A stretch of 30,449 nucleotides of DNA from an uncultured Clostridia bacterium (GTDB taxonomy: Bacteria > Bacillota > Clostridia > UBA1381): positions 1 through 30,449 of the forward strand of contig CAKSQL010000032.1 in the NCBI GenBank assembly GCA_934486735.1, read 5' to 3'. Shown one piece after another: positions 1 to 8,497 of this stretch (its first letter is position 1; every line of letters starts with the position of its first letter). A model generated the notes under the pieces. That model did not search any database. It saw only the letters and a list, made by a program, of their open reading frames with translations, and was not told where the DNA came from. The position numbers and the translations under genes were made by a program.

Positions 1-21
1 TATAACAAGCGTTGCAATGTA

Positions 22-66
22 AAAAAATGTGATAGCGTACCCATAACAAATTGGTTACGTTATCAC
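22..66 (-). terminator. Rho-independent terminator (minus strand)
   Basis: The arms at 29-39 (GTGATAGCGTA) and 56-66 (TACGTTATCAC) pair over 11 bp with one G-U pair. On the minus strand the stem is followed by ATTTTTTT (21-28). The ferredoxin gene already has its own terminator at 374-422, so this one either backs it up or ends a separate minus-strand transcript from 67-373. Confidence 0.6.
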
Positions 67-373
67 ACTTCATTGAATCCCTGCCCGGATTTTAGCGAGA
101 ATTTGGTTGCAAGAGATTTCCAAAACAGCCGAAAGAAAACAATCCGAACTTTGATTTTGAGAAAAATTTTCGGTGCGGATAATGCCCGCGGGCAATCTCC
201 TTTCAGAGACGCCAAGCTGAAAAATACCAAAATTATTTCTTTTCAATCGGGTTGGGATTGCTTTTCTGCGGTTGACACTTAAAACAAAAATGACAATCCG
301 AATCTGCGCCTTACACAACAGGTTCGGACTGTAACTTTGTCATATAAACAAAATTTCCTGTTTTTTAAAAATT
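67..373. other. Intergenic stretch, no confident gene
   Basis: About 300 bases lie between two minus-strand terminators. A minus-strand open frame (318 to 70, 82 codons) covers most of it. Its encoded peptide is basic and matches no family I recognise, and no good Shine-Dalgarno site precedes its first ATG. An AAAGGAG motif does lie just before an internal TTG in the same frame. There is a 10-bp perfect palindrome, GCCCGCGGGC, near 186. This could be a decayed gene, a small RNA or a genomic repeat; I cannot tell which. Confidence 0.3.
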
Positions 374-422
374 TTAAGCCGAGAACCTGCAAAAATTTGT
401 TTTTTGCAGGTTCTCGGCTTAA
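374..422. terminator. Long perfect hairpin terminator after the ferredoxin gene
   Basis: The arms 374-395 and 401-422 are perfect inverted repeats of 22 bp (core AGCCGAGAACCTGC) around the 5-nt loop TTTGT. The stem begins 37 bases past the stop of the minus-strand ferredoxin gene. On the minus strand it runs into AAAATTTTTAAAAAA, so the U-tract is interrupted, but the stem is very strong. It probably ends the activase-ferredoxin transcript and may work in both directions. Confidence 0.7.
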
Positions 423-459
423 TTTTATACCGTCATAAATCTTTTGTTCATTCTCCGAA

Positions 460-1158
460 TCAATCCAAAATTTTTCCGTCGGTTGAAATTGTAACGACCT
501 GCCAGGGCAGGAATTTGCCGCTGCTTTGTATTGCCGCCTTAGCTGCATTTTCGATACCTCCGCAGCATGGCACTTCCATTCTGACAACCGTTACGCTCTT
601 TATATTATTATTTTTTATAATCTCGGTCAGCTTTTCGCTGTAATCGCCCTCATCGAGCTTTGGGCAGCCGACCAGCGTTATCCTGTTTTTTATAAATTTG
701 CGGTGGAAATCTCCGTATGCATACGCCGTACAGTCAGCCGCAATGAGCAGATTCGCGCCGTCAAAATACGGAGCATTCACCGGCACAAGCTTTATCTGCA
801 CCGGCCACTGGCTCAGGCGGCTTTGTATCTCGCCCTCCTCATGCTCACAGCAGGAATCCGCTTTTCTCTCGATTTTCTTTGCATGATGTCCCGGGCAGCC
901 GCAGGGAAGCTTTTCTTCCTTGCTCTTTTTATTTGCCAAAACCGCAGCCTCGTTATACTCCGCCGCTTCTCTTTCCTCAAAAGCTATGGCATCGGTCGGA
1001 CATACCGGCAGGCAATCGCCCAAGCCGTCGCAATAGTCATCGCGCAAAAGCTTTGCCTTTCCGTCCACCATGCCTATCGCTCCCTCATGACATGCCTCGA
1101 CACAGAGTCCGCAGCCGATGCATTTATCCTCATCTATTTTTATGATTTTTCTTTTCAT
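460..1158 (-). CDS. 4Fe-4S ferredoxin-type protein with C-terminal extension
   Basis: A 232-residue cytoplasmic iron-sulfur protein, probably an electron carrier. The N-terminus has a classical CxxCxxCxxxC set (C13, C16, C19, C23). A second set has C43, C49 and C53, but the position that should be the middle cysteine (46) is Leu, so the second cluster may be [3Fe-4S] or have another ligand. A Cys/His-rich linker (CGCPGH, then CCEHEE) follows, and then a C-terminal domain with GCPKLDEGDY and VPCCGG motifs that may bind more metal. The ATG is preceded by AGAAAGGA at 8-nt spacing. The gene lies 121 bp downstream of the activase gene in the same direction, with no terminator between, so it may supply electrons to that protein. 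The fold is certain, the partner is inferred. Confidence 0.85.
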   Translation of the reverse strand: MKRKIIKIDEDKCIGCGLCVEACHEGAIGMVDGKAKLLRDDYCDGLGDCLPVCPTDAIAFEEREAAEYNEAAVLANKKSKEEKLPCGCPGHHAKKIERKADSCCEHEEGEIQSRLSQWPVQIKLVPVNAPYFDGANLLIAADCTAYAYGDFHRKFIKNRITLVGCPKLDEGDYSEKLTEIIKNNNIKSVTVVRMEVPCCGGIENAAKAAIQSSGKFLPWQVVTISTDGKILD

Positions 1159-1231
1159 AATTATCGTCCTTTCTTGAAATTACGTTGTTTTTCTCTTTAT
1201 GAGCCTATTCTATCACACTTTATTCGCAAAG

Positions 1232-1251
1232 TATGTTGTTTTAACAACATA
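1232..1251. promoter_or_regulatory. Palindromic candidate operator upstream of the ferredoxin gene
   Basis: TATGTTGTT and AACAACATA form a perfect 9-bp inverted repeat around a TT centre. It lies 74 bp upstream of the ferredoxin ATG in the gap after the activase gene. The loop is too small for a good RNA hairpin and no U-run follows, so a protein-binding site is more likely than a terminator. I see no strong -35/-10 pair beside it; a weak TTTAAT-N17-CATACT on the minus strand would span it. The regulator is unknown. Confidence 0.4.
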
Positions 1252-1279
1252 AATTAAAGAAATTTTTAAAAAATCATAA

Positions 1280-4200
1280 TTATTTCATTGCAGGTTCTTT
1301 AGCTGCCGATTTTGCCTTTTCCGCTTTCGGTCTGCCGCCCTGTGCGCGTTTCATATTCTCAAACGCTACCGCCATCATAAGCTTTATTCTGTTCAGCTGA
1401 TTAACCTCACTCGCGCCGGGGTCATAGTCCACCGCAACAATATTCGCCTGCGGGAATCTGCGCCTTATCTCCTTTATCATGCCCTTGCCGGTGACATGAT
1501 TCGGCAGGCACGCAAATGGCTGAACGCAGGCTATATTCGGCACACCGCTTTCGATAAGCTCAATCATTTCTCCGGTCAGGAACCATCCCTCGCCGGTACA
1601 GTGTCCGAGCTGAAGAACATTTTTTGCGCCGTCCGCGATATATTTTATACTTTTCGGCACACGATTTTTAAATCTTGGCACTTTTTCCAAATCCTTAACC
1701 ATACCTCTCCGATATTTTTCGAGCAGGTCTATCGCAAGATTGCAAACCGCTGCCGATTTTGCCGAAAATCCCAAATGCTTATGCTTGAAATTCGAGTTAT
1801 AGAAGCAGTAGAGCATAAAGTCCAAAAGTCCGGGCATAACCGCCTCGCCGCCCTCGCGCTCGATAACATCTATAATATTATTATTTGCGCCCGGGTGGAA
1901 CTTCACCAAAATTTCTCCCACAACGCCGACTCTCGGCTTAGACGTTTCATTCACCTTGATATTGGCAAAATCGTTTATTATTTCTTGAGAAAGCTTTTTA
2001 TGCGGCATTTTTTCGCCGTTCAAAATTCCGTCATAAAGCTTTTTCATCCATGCGTCATACAGCTTGTTTGTCTCGCCGCTGTGAATTTCATACGGACGCG
2101 TAGCCAACAGGCATGTCATCAAAAGGTCGCCCCACACGCATGCCTTAACAAGCTGATAAACCAGTTTCGGAGTTATCTTAAAGCCGGGGTTTGACTCAAG
2201 TCCCGAAAGATTCAGGCTGACAATCGGCACATTTGGATAGCCGGCTTCCTTCATGGCTTTCCGGATAAATGCTATATAATTCGTTGCGCGGCAGCCGCCG
2301 CCGGTCTGAGTTATCATCACCGAAGTGTTATCCGGGTCGCATCTTCCCGAAACAAATGCATTTACAATCTGACCCGTAACCAAAATCGACGGATAGCACG
2401 CGTCGTTATTCACACTCTTCAAGCCTGCCTCGACATCTGCCGGAGTCACTTTATCCAGTACCACCGCATTGTAGTCATTATTCCTCAAAACCGCCTCGAA
2501 AAGCTTGAACTGAGTCGGGCTCATCTGCGGAAAAATGACAGTGTGCTTTTTCTTTTCTTCCTCGGTGAAAGGCACTTTTTGTATAGTATAATCCTCAGCC
2601 TTTCCCGAAACATATCCGTTATCCTCGCGTTCTCTTATTGCCGCTTTGAGCGAGCGCACTCTTATTTTTGCCGTTCCGAGACTCGATATCTCATCGATTT
2701 TGAGCGTTGTGTAAATCCTGTGCGCCGACTGCAATATTTCCTGCACCTGGTCGGTTGTAACCGCGTCCAGACCGCAGCCGAACGAGTTCAGCTGAATCAA
2801 ATCGATGCGATTGTTTTTGAGCGTTTCGGACGCAGCCTCATAAAGCCTTGTATGATATGCCCACTGGTCGACAACGCGGATATCGCGCTGTAAATGTCCG
2901 AGATGCGCAACGCTGTCCTCTGTGAGAACTGCAAAACCGAGCGAATTAATCATATCCGGGATGCCATGATTTATCTCGGGATCGATGTGATACGGTCTGC
3001 CTGCAAGCACTATACCATGCTCATTGTTATCCTCAAGCCATTTGAGCGTTTCCTCTCCCTTTTTGCGGATATCGCTCTTGTACGCCGCAAGCTCGGCAAA
3101 TGCCTTGTCTGCCGCTCTTTCAATTTCCGACTTTCCGATATCGCCAAACGCGTCGGAAAGCTGCTTGACAAACGATTTTCTGTCGTCCAGGTTCACGAAC
3201 GGATATATAAAATTAATGTCTCGCAGTTCGTCCATATTATTATAGATAACCTCGGGATAGGAAGTCACTATCGGGCAATTGTAGTGATTCCCGGCATCGG
3301 AATACTCGGTCTGCTCATACGGGATACAGGGGTAGAAAATAGTTTTCACGCCCATATCCAGCAAATTTTTTATATGCCCATGCACCATCTTGGCAGGATA
3401 GCACACCGACTCGGACGGAATTGAATCCATTCCGCTCTCGTAAAGAGCGTGCGAGCTTCTGCCCGAAACCACAACGCGGTAGCCCAGTTCGGTAAAGAAA
3501 GTGAACCACAGCGGATAGTTTTCATATATATTCAGCGCGCGCGGAATCCCTATCGTGCCGCGCTTTGCCTTGTCCTCGTCAAGCGGAGTATATCCGAAAG
3601 CGCGCTCATATTTATAATCGTACAGGTTGGGATATTTTTTCTCCGTCTTGGTCTGTCCCGCGCCGCGCTCGCAGCGGTTGCCGGAGATATATCTCTTTCC
3701 GTCGGAAAATTTCGTCACCGTCAGTTGACAATGGTTGGGACATTTTCCGCAGTTTGTAATCGTGCTTGTAAATTCAAAGCTGTCCAACTCGTCGGCGCGG
3801 AGCATATCCACCCTTTCGCCGCCGTATCTTTCCTTTGCAATCAATGCCGAGCCGAAAGCGCCCATTATTCCTGCAATATCCGGTCTTACCACATGCTTTT
3901 TCGAGACAAGTTCAAAGGCTCTCAAAACAGAGTCATTATTGAACGTTCCTCCCTGCACAACGACCTTTTCGCCCATAAGAGCAGGATCTCGCAGCTTTAT
4001 GACCTTATACATTGCATTTCTTACTACCGAGTACGACAATCCGGCACTTATATCCCCGACCGTTGCACCCTCTTTTTGCGCCTGCTTTACTCTCGAGTTC
4101 ATAAAAACTGTGCAGCGCGTACCGAGGTCAATCGGATTTTGTGCCGCCAATGCCTCCGTGGCAAAATCGGGCGCGGAATATCCGAGCGACTCGGCAAAGG

Positions 4201-5554
4201 TCTGAATAAACGAGCCGCAGCCGGACGAGCATGCCTCATTCAGCATAATGCTGTCGATTACGCCGTCCTTTATCTTCATGCACTTCATATCCTGACCGCC
4301 GATATCAATTATGAAATCCACTCCCGGCAGGAAAAATTCCGCCGCTTTATAGTGTGCGATTGTCTCTATTTCGCCCTCGTTTATGCGAAAAGCCGCCTTT
4401 ATCAGCTGTTCTCCGTAGCCTGTCGCGCAGGCATTGGCTATATAAGCTTTCGGCGGGATTTTTTGATACATTTCCTTTAATATGGCGATTCCGGAGGTTA
4501 TCGGACTTCCCTCATTTTTCCCGTAATAGCTGTACAAAAGCCTGCCGTCGGCGTCAATCAGAGCCGCTTTTATCGTTGTCGAGCCGACATCTATGCCAAA
4601 GAAGAGCGCGCCCTCGGCATCCGCTATATCGCCGCGCTTAACAGACGCATTTTTGTGTCTTTCGTCAAACTCTCTGCGCTCCTCTTCGTTTTTGAAAAGC
4701 GGACGCATTCTCACAACCTCGGTCTCGGTTCTTTTTGCATTGTCAAGCTTTTCGATAAGCTCGTCAAGCCTGTATTGCTTTTTTTCCATAGCACCTGCAA
4801 GCGCCGCGCCTATCGCAATAAAAAGCTGCGCATTCTCCGGAGTTTTAAAGCTTTTCGCTCTGTCCTTTAACGTCTCCTCAAAACGCGCTCTCAGCTGCGG
4901 AAGAAAGAACAGCGGTCCGCCCAAAAATACAATATTTCCCTTTATCGGTCTGCCCTGCGCAAGACCGCTTATCGTCTGAGTAACCACCGCCTGGAGTATC
5001 GATGCTGCAACATCCTCCTTTGCCGCACCCTCGTTTAACAGCGGCTGCACATCGGATTTTGCGAACACGCCGCAGCGCGCCGCGATTTTGTATATGTGCG
5101 TATGCTTTTCGGCAAGCGCATTAAGCCCGGTTGCATCGGTTTTTAAAAGTATTGCCATCTGGTCGATAAACGAACCCGTTCCGCCGGCGCATGTCCCGTT
5201 CATTCGCTGCTCCAGTCCGTTGGTGAGGTACAAAATCTTTGCATCCTCGCCGCCGAGTTCAATTACCACATCGGTATCGGGCAGGAATTTTTTCACCGCG
5301 GTTTTTGTTGCAATCACCTCTTGAACAAAGCCAAGCTCCAGCATTTTTGCAAGCAAAAGTCCGCCCGAACCGGTTATCATAACCGTACCTTCAAGCGTTC
5401 CGACATTGTCCTTTGCCTTTTTGAATAAGGAACGGACGGTATTTTTTATATCCGAATAATGCCGCATGTACTCTGAGAACAGCAGCTCATTTTTATCATT
5501 TAATATAACAAGCTTAACGGTGGTAGAACCAACGTCTATGCCCATATAGTTCAT
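1280..5554 (-). CDS. 2-hydroxyacyl-CoA-dehydratase activase-type fusion protein
   Basis: This 1424-residue protein is built from two ASKHA ATPase (BcrAD/BadFG, HgdC-like) modules fused to a DUF2229/HgdB-like region. Module 1 starts at the N-terminus (GIDVGSTTVK, then GGEDAK and a CAGGTGSF cysteine motif). Module 2 is at about residues 318-575 (GIDVGSTTIK, DIGGQD, CSSGCGSF). The GKCPNHCQ motif and later cysteines could ligate Fe-S. Known activases are dimers that use ATP to push one electron into a dehydratase or reductase; here both halves and a dehydratase-like part sit in one chain. The substrate is unknown. I chose the ATG at 5554 (MNYMGID) over the one at 5572 because AAAGGGG lies 8 nt before it. 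This architecture is common in Clostridia as a stand-alone gene. The ferredoxin gene follows. Confidence 0.85.
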   Translation of the reverse strand: MNYMGIDVGSTTVKLVILNDKNELLFSEYMRHYSDIKNTVRSLFKKAKDNVGTLEGTVMITGSGGLLLAKMLELGFVQEVIATKTAVKKFLPDTDVVIELGGEDAKILYLTNGLEQRMNGTCAGGTGSFIDQMAILLKTDATGLNALAEKHTHIYKIAARCGVFAKSDVQPLLNEGAAKEDVAASILQAVVTQTISGLAQGRPIKGNIVFLGGPLFFLPQLRARFEETLKDRAKSFKTPENAQLFIAIGAALAGAMEKKQYRLDELIEKLDNAKRTETEVVRMRPLFKNEEERREFDERHKNASVKRGDIADAEGALFFGIDVGSTTIKAALIDADGRLLYSYYGKNEGSPITSGIAILKEMYQKIPPKAYIANACATGYGEQLIKAAFRINEGEIETIAHYKAAEFFLPGVDFIIDIGGQDMKCMKIKDGVIDSIMLNEACSSGCGSFIQTFAESLGYSAPDFATEALAAQNPIDLGTRCTVFMNSRVKQAQKEGATVGDISAGLSYSVVRNAMYKVIKLRDPALMGEKVVVQGGTFNNDSVLRAFELVSKKHVVRPDIAGIMGAFGSALIAKERYGGERVDMLRADELDSFEFTSTITNCGKCPNHCQLTVTKFSDGKRYISGNRCERGAGQTKTEKKYPNLYDYKYERAFGYTPLDEDKAKRGTIGIPRALNIYENYPLWFTFFTELGYRVVVSGRSSHALYESGMDSIPSESVCYPAKMVHGHIKNLLDMGVKTIFYPCIPYEQTEYSDAGNHYNCPIVTSYPEVIYNNMDELRDINFIYPFVNLDDRKSFVKQLSDAFGDIGKSEIERAADKAFAELAAYKSDIRKKGEETLKWLEDNNEHGIVLAGRPYHIDPEINHGIPDMINSLGFAVLTEDSVAHLGHLQRDIRVVDQWAYHTRLYEAASETLKNNRIDLIQLNSFGCGLDAVTTDQVQEILQSAHRIYTTLKIDEISSLGTAKIRVRSLKAAIREREDNGYVSGKAEDYTIQKVPFTEEEKKKHTVIFPQMSPTQFKLFEAVLRNNDYNAVVLDKVTPADVEAGLKSVNNDACYPSILVTGQIVNAFVSGRCDPDNTSVMITQTGGGCRATNYIAFIRKAMKEAGYPNVPIVSLNLSGLESNPGFKITPKLVYQLVKACVWGDLLMTCLLATRPYEIHSGETNKLYDAWMKKLYDGILNGEKMPHKKLSQEIINDFANIKVNETSKPRVGVVGEILVKFHPGANNNIIDVIEREGGEAVMPGLLDFMLYCFYNSNFKHKHLGFSAKSAAVCNLAIDLLEKYRRGMVKDLEKVPRFKNRVPKSIKYIADGAKNVLQLGHCTGEGWFLTGEMIELIESGVPNIACVQPFACLPNHVTGKGMIKEIRRRFPQANIVAVDYDPGASEVNQLNRIKLMMAVAFENMKRAQGGRPKAEKAKSAAKEPAMK

Positions 5555-5589
5555 ACAAAATACCCCTTTCATATAAAACCTTATTCTAT

Positions 5590-5618
5590 ATTATAACGCT
5601 TTTTTTTCAAATAATCAA
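5590..5618 (-). promoter_or_regulatory. Promoter of the activase gene
   Basis: On the minus strand TTGATT (5613-5618) and TATAAT (5590-5595) are 17 bp apart, with an A8 run in the spacer. The -10 box is about 36 bp from the chosen start codon. This is a near-consensus sigma-A promoter and separates the gene from the uxaC operon, which terminates just upstream. Confidence 0.8.
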
Positions 5619-5670
5619 GCCTATTATCCGAAATTTCGTCCGGTTATAAAAAAACTATCGTTTCTTATAT

Positions 5671-5704
5671 AAAAAAAGAGGGCAAAATGTATTGTATTTT
5701 GCCC
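5671..5704 (-). terminator. Terminator of the galT-uxaC operon
   Basis: GGGCAAAAT (5680-5688) and ATTTTGCCC (5696-5704) form a perfect 9-bp stem with a 7-nt loop. On the minus strand it is followed by a run of seven T after TC. It lies 20 bp past the uxaC stop codon. Confidence 0.85.
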
Positions 5705-5724
5705 AAATTTTATAATTTTTAATT

Positions 5725-7104
5725 TTAAAACCCGAAATATTCCACAGCATTGTCAAAGCAGATATCCTTAACAATTTTTCCGAGGATTTTTTCATCGTCC
5801 GGATATTCTCCGTTTTCCACCCATGTTCCGATTATATTGCACAAAATTCTTCTGAAATACTCATGTCTCGGATAGGACAGAAAACTTCTCGAATCGGTCA
5901 GCATGCCGACAAAGCAGCTCAAAAGTCCCACATTTGCAAGATTTTTCATCTGCTGCTCCATTCCGTCGCGGTGGTCGTTGAACCACCATGCCGAGCCGAG
6001 CTGCATTTTTCCCTTTCTGCCGCCCTGGAAATTGCCCATCATACTCGCAAGAACATAGTTATCGTTCGGATTTAAGCTGTAGAGAATGGTTTTCGGCAGA
6101 TTGTCCTCACGCTCAAGCGCATCCAAAAATCCCGAAAGATTCTCGGCAAGCTGCAAGTCGTAAATTGAATCATAACCGGTGTCCGGTCCGAGCTTTTTAA
6201 ACATTCTGCTGTTGTTGTTGCGGATAGCATTCACATGCAGCTGCATTGCCCAATCGTGCTTTTTATACTCCGCCGCGCAGTGAAGAAGAATATCCGTCTT
6301 ATACGCTTCTTCCTCCTCGGTTGACACCTTTTCGCCCGACATCGCCTTTTTAAATACCTCATCGGCACAAATTCCCGTTCTGTAAGGAATATATGTCATG
6401 CCATGGTCGGCAACGCGGCAGCCGTTTTCGGCAAAAAATTCAATTCGTGCCGAAAGCGCTTTTTTAACATCATCCGCGCTTTCTATCGCAATTCCTGCCG
6501 CCTCGGCAAGCTCCGAAATATACTCGGCAAATCCGTCCCTGTTCACTTCAATCGCCTTATCCGGTCTGAAAGACGGGTACACTCTGAGCGTTCCTTTAAG
6601 CATTTTGTGATACTTCAAGTCATCCTTCGGGTCATCGGTGGTGCATATCACTGCCACATTTGATTTTTCTATAAAATCTCTCGGGCAGAATCCTCCGCCG
6701 CGCAGCATTGCATTGATTTTGTCATACATTTCATCGCAGTTTTCCTCGGTCAGCGGCTCATATATCCCGAAAAATCTCTGAAGCTCCATATGCGTCCAGT
6801 GATAGAGCGGATTTCCGATGCAATATTGAATTGTTTTTGCCCATGCTCTGAATTTTTCTCTGTCGTCCGCGTCCCCGGTTATATACTTTTCGTCAATGCC
6901 GAACGCACGCATTGCGCGCCACTTGTAGTGGTCTCCGCCAAGCCACACCTCGGTTATCGAGTTATAGGGCTTATTCTCCCAAATTTCCTTTGGCGAAAGG
7001 TGGCAATGATAGTCGCAGAGCGGCATATTCTCCGCATAATTGTGAAACAATTTTTTTGCGGTATCATTCGAAAGCAAAAAGTCCTTGTCCATAAATTTTC
7101 CCAT
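5725..7104 (-). CDS. uxaC: Uronate (glucuronate/galacturonate) isomerase
   Basis: A 459-residue protein, close to the usual length of about 465-470. UxaC converts D-glucuronate to D-fructuronate and D-galacturonate to D-tagaturonate in the cytoplasm, the first step of hexuronate use. It is a metal-dependent TIM-barrel enzyme of the amidohydrolase superfamily. The sequence shows the N-terminal CDYHCHLSP (HxH at residues 33 and 35), WTHMELQRFFG, the TTDDP stretch and a C-terminal region typical of the family. I chose the ATG at 7104 because AAGGGAGAA precedes it at good spacing; an upstream extension to 7173 lacks such a site. It is the last gene of the minus-strand operon, 88 bp after the PLP protein. 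No uxaB, uxuA, kdgK or kdgA is in this window. Confidence 0.93.
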   Translation of the reverse strand: MGKFMDKDFLLSNDTAKKLFHNYAENMPLCDYHCHLSPKEIWENKPYNSITEVWLGGDHYKWRAMRAFGIDEKYITGDADDREKFRAWAKTIQYCIGNPLYHWTHMELQRFFGIYEPLTEENCDEMYDKINAMLRGGGFCPRDFIEKSNVAVICTTDDPKDDLKYHKMLKGTLRVYPSFRPDKAIEVNRDGFAEYISELAEAAGIAIESADDVKKALSARIEFFAENGCRVADHGMTYIPYRTGICADEVFKKAMSGEKVSTEEEEAYKTDILLHCAAEYKKHDWAMQLHVNAIRNNNSRMFKKLGPDTGYDSIYDLQLAENLSGFLDALEREDNLPKTILYSLNPNDNYVLASMMGNFQGGRKGKMQLGSAWWFNDHRDGMEQQMKNLANVGLLSCFVGMLTDSRSFLSYPRHEYFRRILCNIIGTWVENGEYPDDEKILGKIVKDICFDNAVEYFGF

Positions 7105-7192
7105 ATTTATTTTCTCCCTTATTTCAGCTTTTCCGCCCTGAGCAAAAAATGTGCCCCGGGCAATTTTATTCAAAGTGATTTCCTATCCTGCA

Positions 7193-8485
7193 TCAGTTTT
7201 TATAGAGACACTGCTCGTTTTTCATTTCCTGCATTGACATTATGACACCCAGCTTTGCCGATTCATATGTCAGACCGCCCTGCATATATACCATGTAAGG
7301 CTCTCTTATCGGCGCGTCCGCGCTGAACTCTATCGATGCGCCCTGAACAAACGCACCTGCCGCCATGATTACCTGATTCTGATACCCCGGCATGTCCCAC
7401 GGTTCGGGACGAACAAACGAATCCACCGGCGCACCCGTCTGAATGCCGCGGCAGAATGCGATTACTCTTTCGGCTGAGCCGAATTTGACCGACTGGATTA
7501 TATCATTTCTTGCGCCGTCCGGCAGCGGCGAGACTTCATACCCCAGCTTATCATACACCGCCGCGCACAGAACCGCGGTCTTTATCGCCTGCATAACAAC
7601 ATGCGGCGCCATGAAAAGCCCCTGGTACAATGTGCGGTTAAAGCCGAGACTTGCGCCGCACTCTCTGCCTATTCCAACCGAGGTCAGACGGTTTGCGCAC
7701 AGCTCTATATATTTGCTCTTTCCTGCGATATATCCGCCGCATGGCGCAAGTCCGCCGCCCGGATTTTTTATCAGAGAGCCTGCCGCGAGATCCGCTCCGT
7801 AATAGGTCGGCTCGTGCTTTCCGACGAACTCGCCGTAGCAGTTATCCACAAGCGTTATCGTCTCGGGCGAAAGCTTTTTCACAAAAGCGATAATCTCGCC
7901 TATCTCCTCGCTGCTGTAGGCAGGGCGGTCGCCGTAGCCCTTTGAGCGCTGAATCATCACCGCTTTGATTTTTTCCTTTGTCAAAAGCGTTTCTATCGCC
8001 GGATAATCGGGACTGCCGTCCTTTGTCAATGCAACCTCGCGATACCCGATTCCGAAATCCGCGAGTGAACCGCCGCCCGGCTCTCCCGATATTCCGATGA
8101 CCTCCTCAAGAGTGTCATACGGCTTTCCCGTAATCGCGGCAAGGGTATCTCCCGGGCGCAAAACCGCGAAAAGCATTGTTGAAAGCGTGTGCGTCCCAGA
8201 TATAAAATGATGCCGTACAAGCGCGTCCTCGCATTCGAAAATCTGTGCATAAATTTTATCGAGAGTGTCTCTGCCGATGTCGTCGTAGCCGTACCCGGTT
8301 GTGCTTGAAAAATGCGTCTCGCTCACGCGATTGTCCGCAAACGCTTTCATTACTTTAAGCTGATTCACCTCGGCAATTTCCTCCGCCTTTTTAAACTCAG
8401 GCGCAAGCTCCGACTCGCATTCGGCGGCAAGCTCCAGCACATCGTCCGAAACGCCGAATTCTTTTTTTATAAAGTCTTTATCCAT
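7193..8485 (-). CDS. Methionine gamma-lyase/aluminium-resistance family PLP protein
   Basis: A 430-residue fold-type I PLP enzyme of the family annotated as aluminium resistance protein or methionine-gamma-lyase-like (Met_gamma_lyase, PF06838). Key points: HHFISGTHT near residue 92, LVDNCYGEF with the PLP-pyridine Asp at about 214, and SLIKNPGGGLAPCGGY with the Schiff-base Lys at about 240. The physiological reaction of this family is poorly defined. The ATG at 8485 (MDKDF) has GGGGA at 5-nt spacing. An in-frame TTG at 8497 would add four residues (MGIF) but lacks an obvious ribosome-binding site. The gene starts 12 bp after the stop of the SGNH gene, so it is in the same operon. Its link to sugar metabolism is not evident. 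Confidence 0.85.
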   Translation of the reverse strand: MDKDFIKKEFGVSDDVLELAAECESELAPEFKKAEEIAEVNQLKVMKAFADNRVSETHFSSTTGYGYDDIGRDTLDKIYAQIFECEDALVRHHFISGTHTLSTMLFAVLRPGDTLAAITGKPYDTLEEVIGISGEPGGGSLADFGIGYREVALTKDGSPDYPAIETLLTKEKIKAVMIQRSKGYGDRPAYSSEEIGEIIAFVKKLSPETITLVDNCYGEFVGKHEPTYYGADLAAGSLIKNPGGGLAPCGGYIAGKSKYIELCANRLTSVGIGRECGASLGFNRTLYQGLFMAPHVVMQAIKTAVLCAAVYDKLGYEVSPLPDGARNDIIQSVKFGSAERVIAFCRGIQTGAPVDSFVRPEPWDMPGYQNQVIMAAGAFVQGASIEFSADAPIREPYMVYMQGGLTYESAKLGVIMSMQEMKNEQCLYKN

Positions 8486-8497
8486 AAAAATCCCCAA

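Noticed and set aside
70..318. 82-codon minus-strand frame as a gene
   Set aside because: No good ribosome site at its first ATG, no family signal; kept only as an unassigned stretch.
1232..1251. Palindrome as a Rex box
   Set aside because: Rex sites have TTGTTAA-N4-TTAACAA; here the half-sites are only 2 bp apart, so the geometry does not fit.
526..1257. Long plus-strand open frame opposite the ferredoxin gene
   Set aside because: It is antisense to a gene with clear Cys motifs, has no ribosome site or recognisable domain, and reflects codon bias of the true strand.
3449..4480. 343-codon plus-strand frame inside the activase gene
   Set aside because: Antisense shadow; the minus strand encodes intact ASKHA motifs over the same bases.
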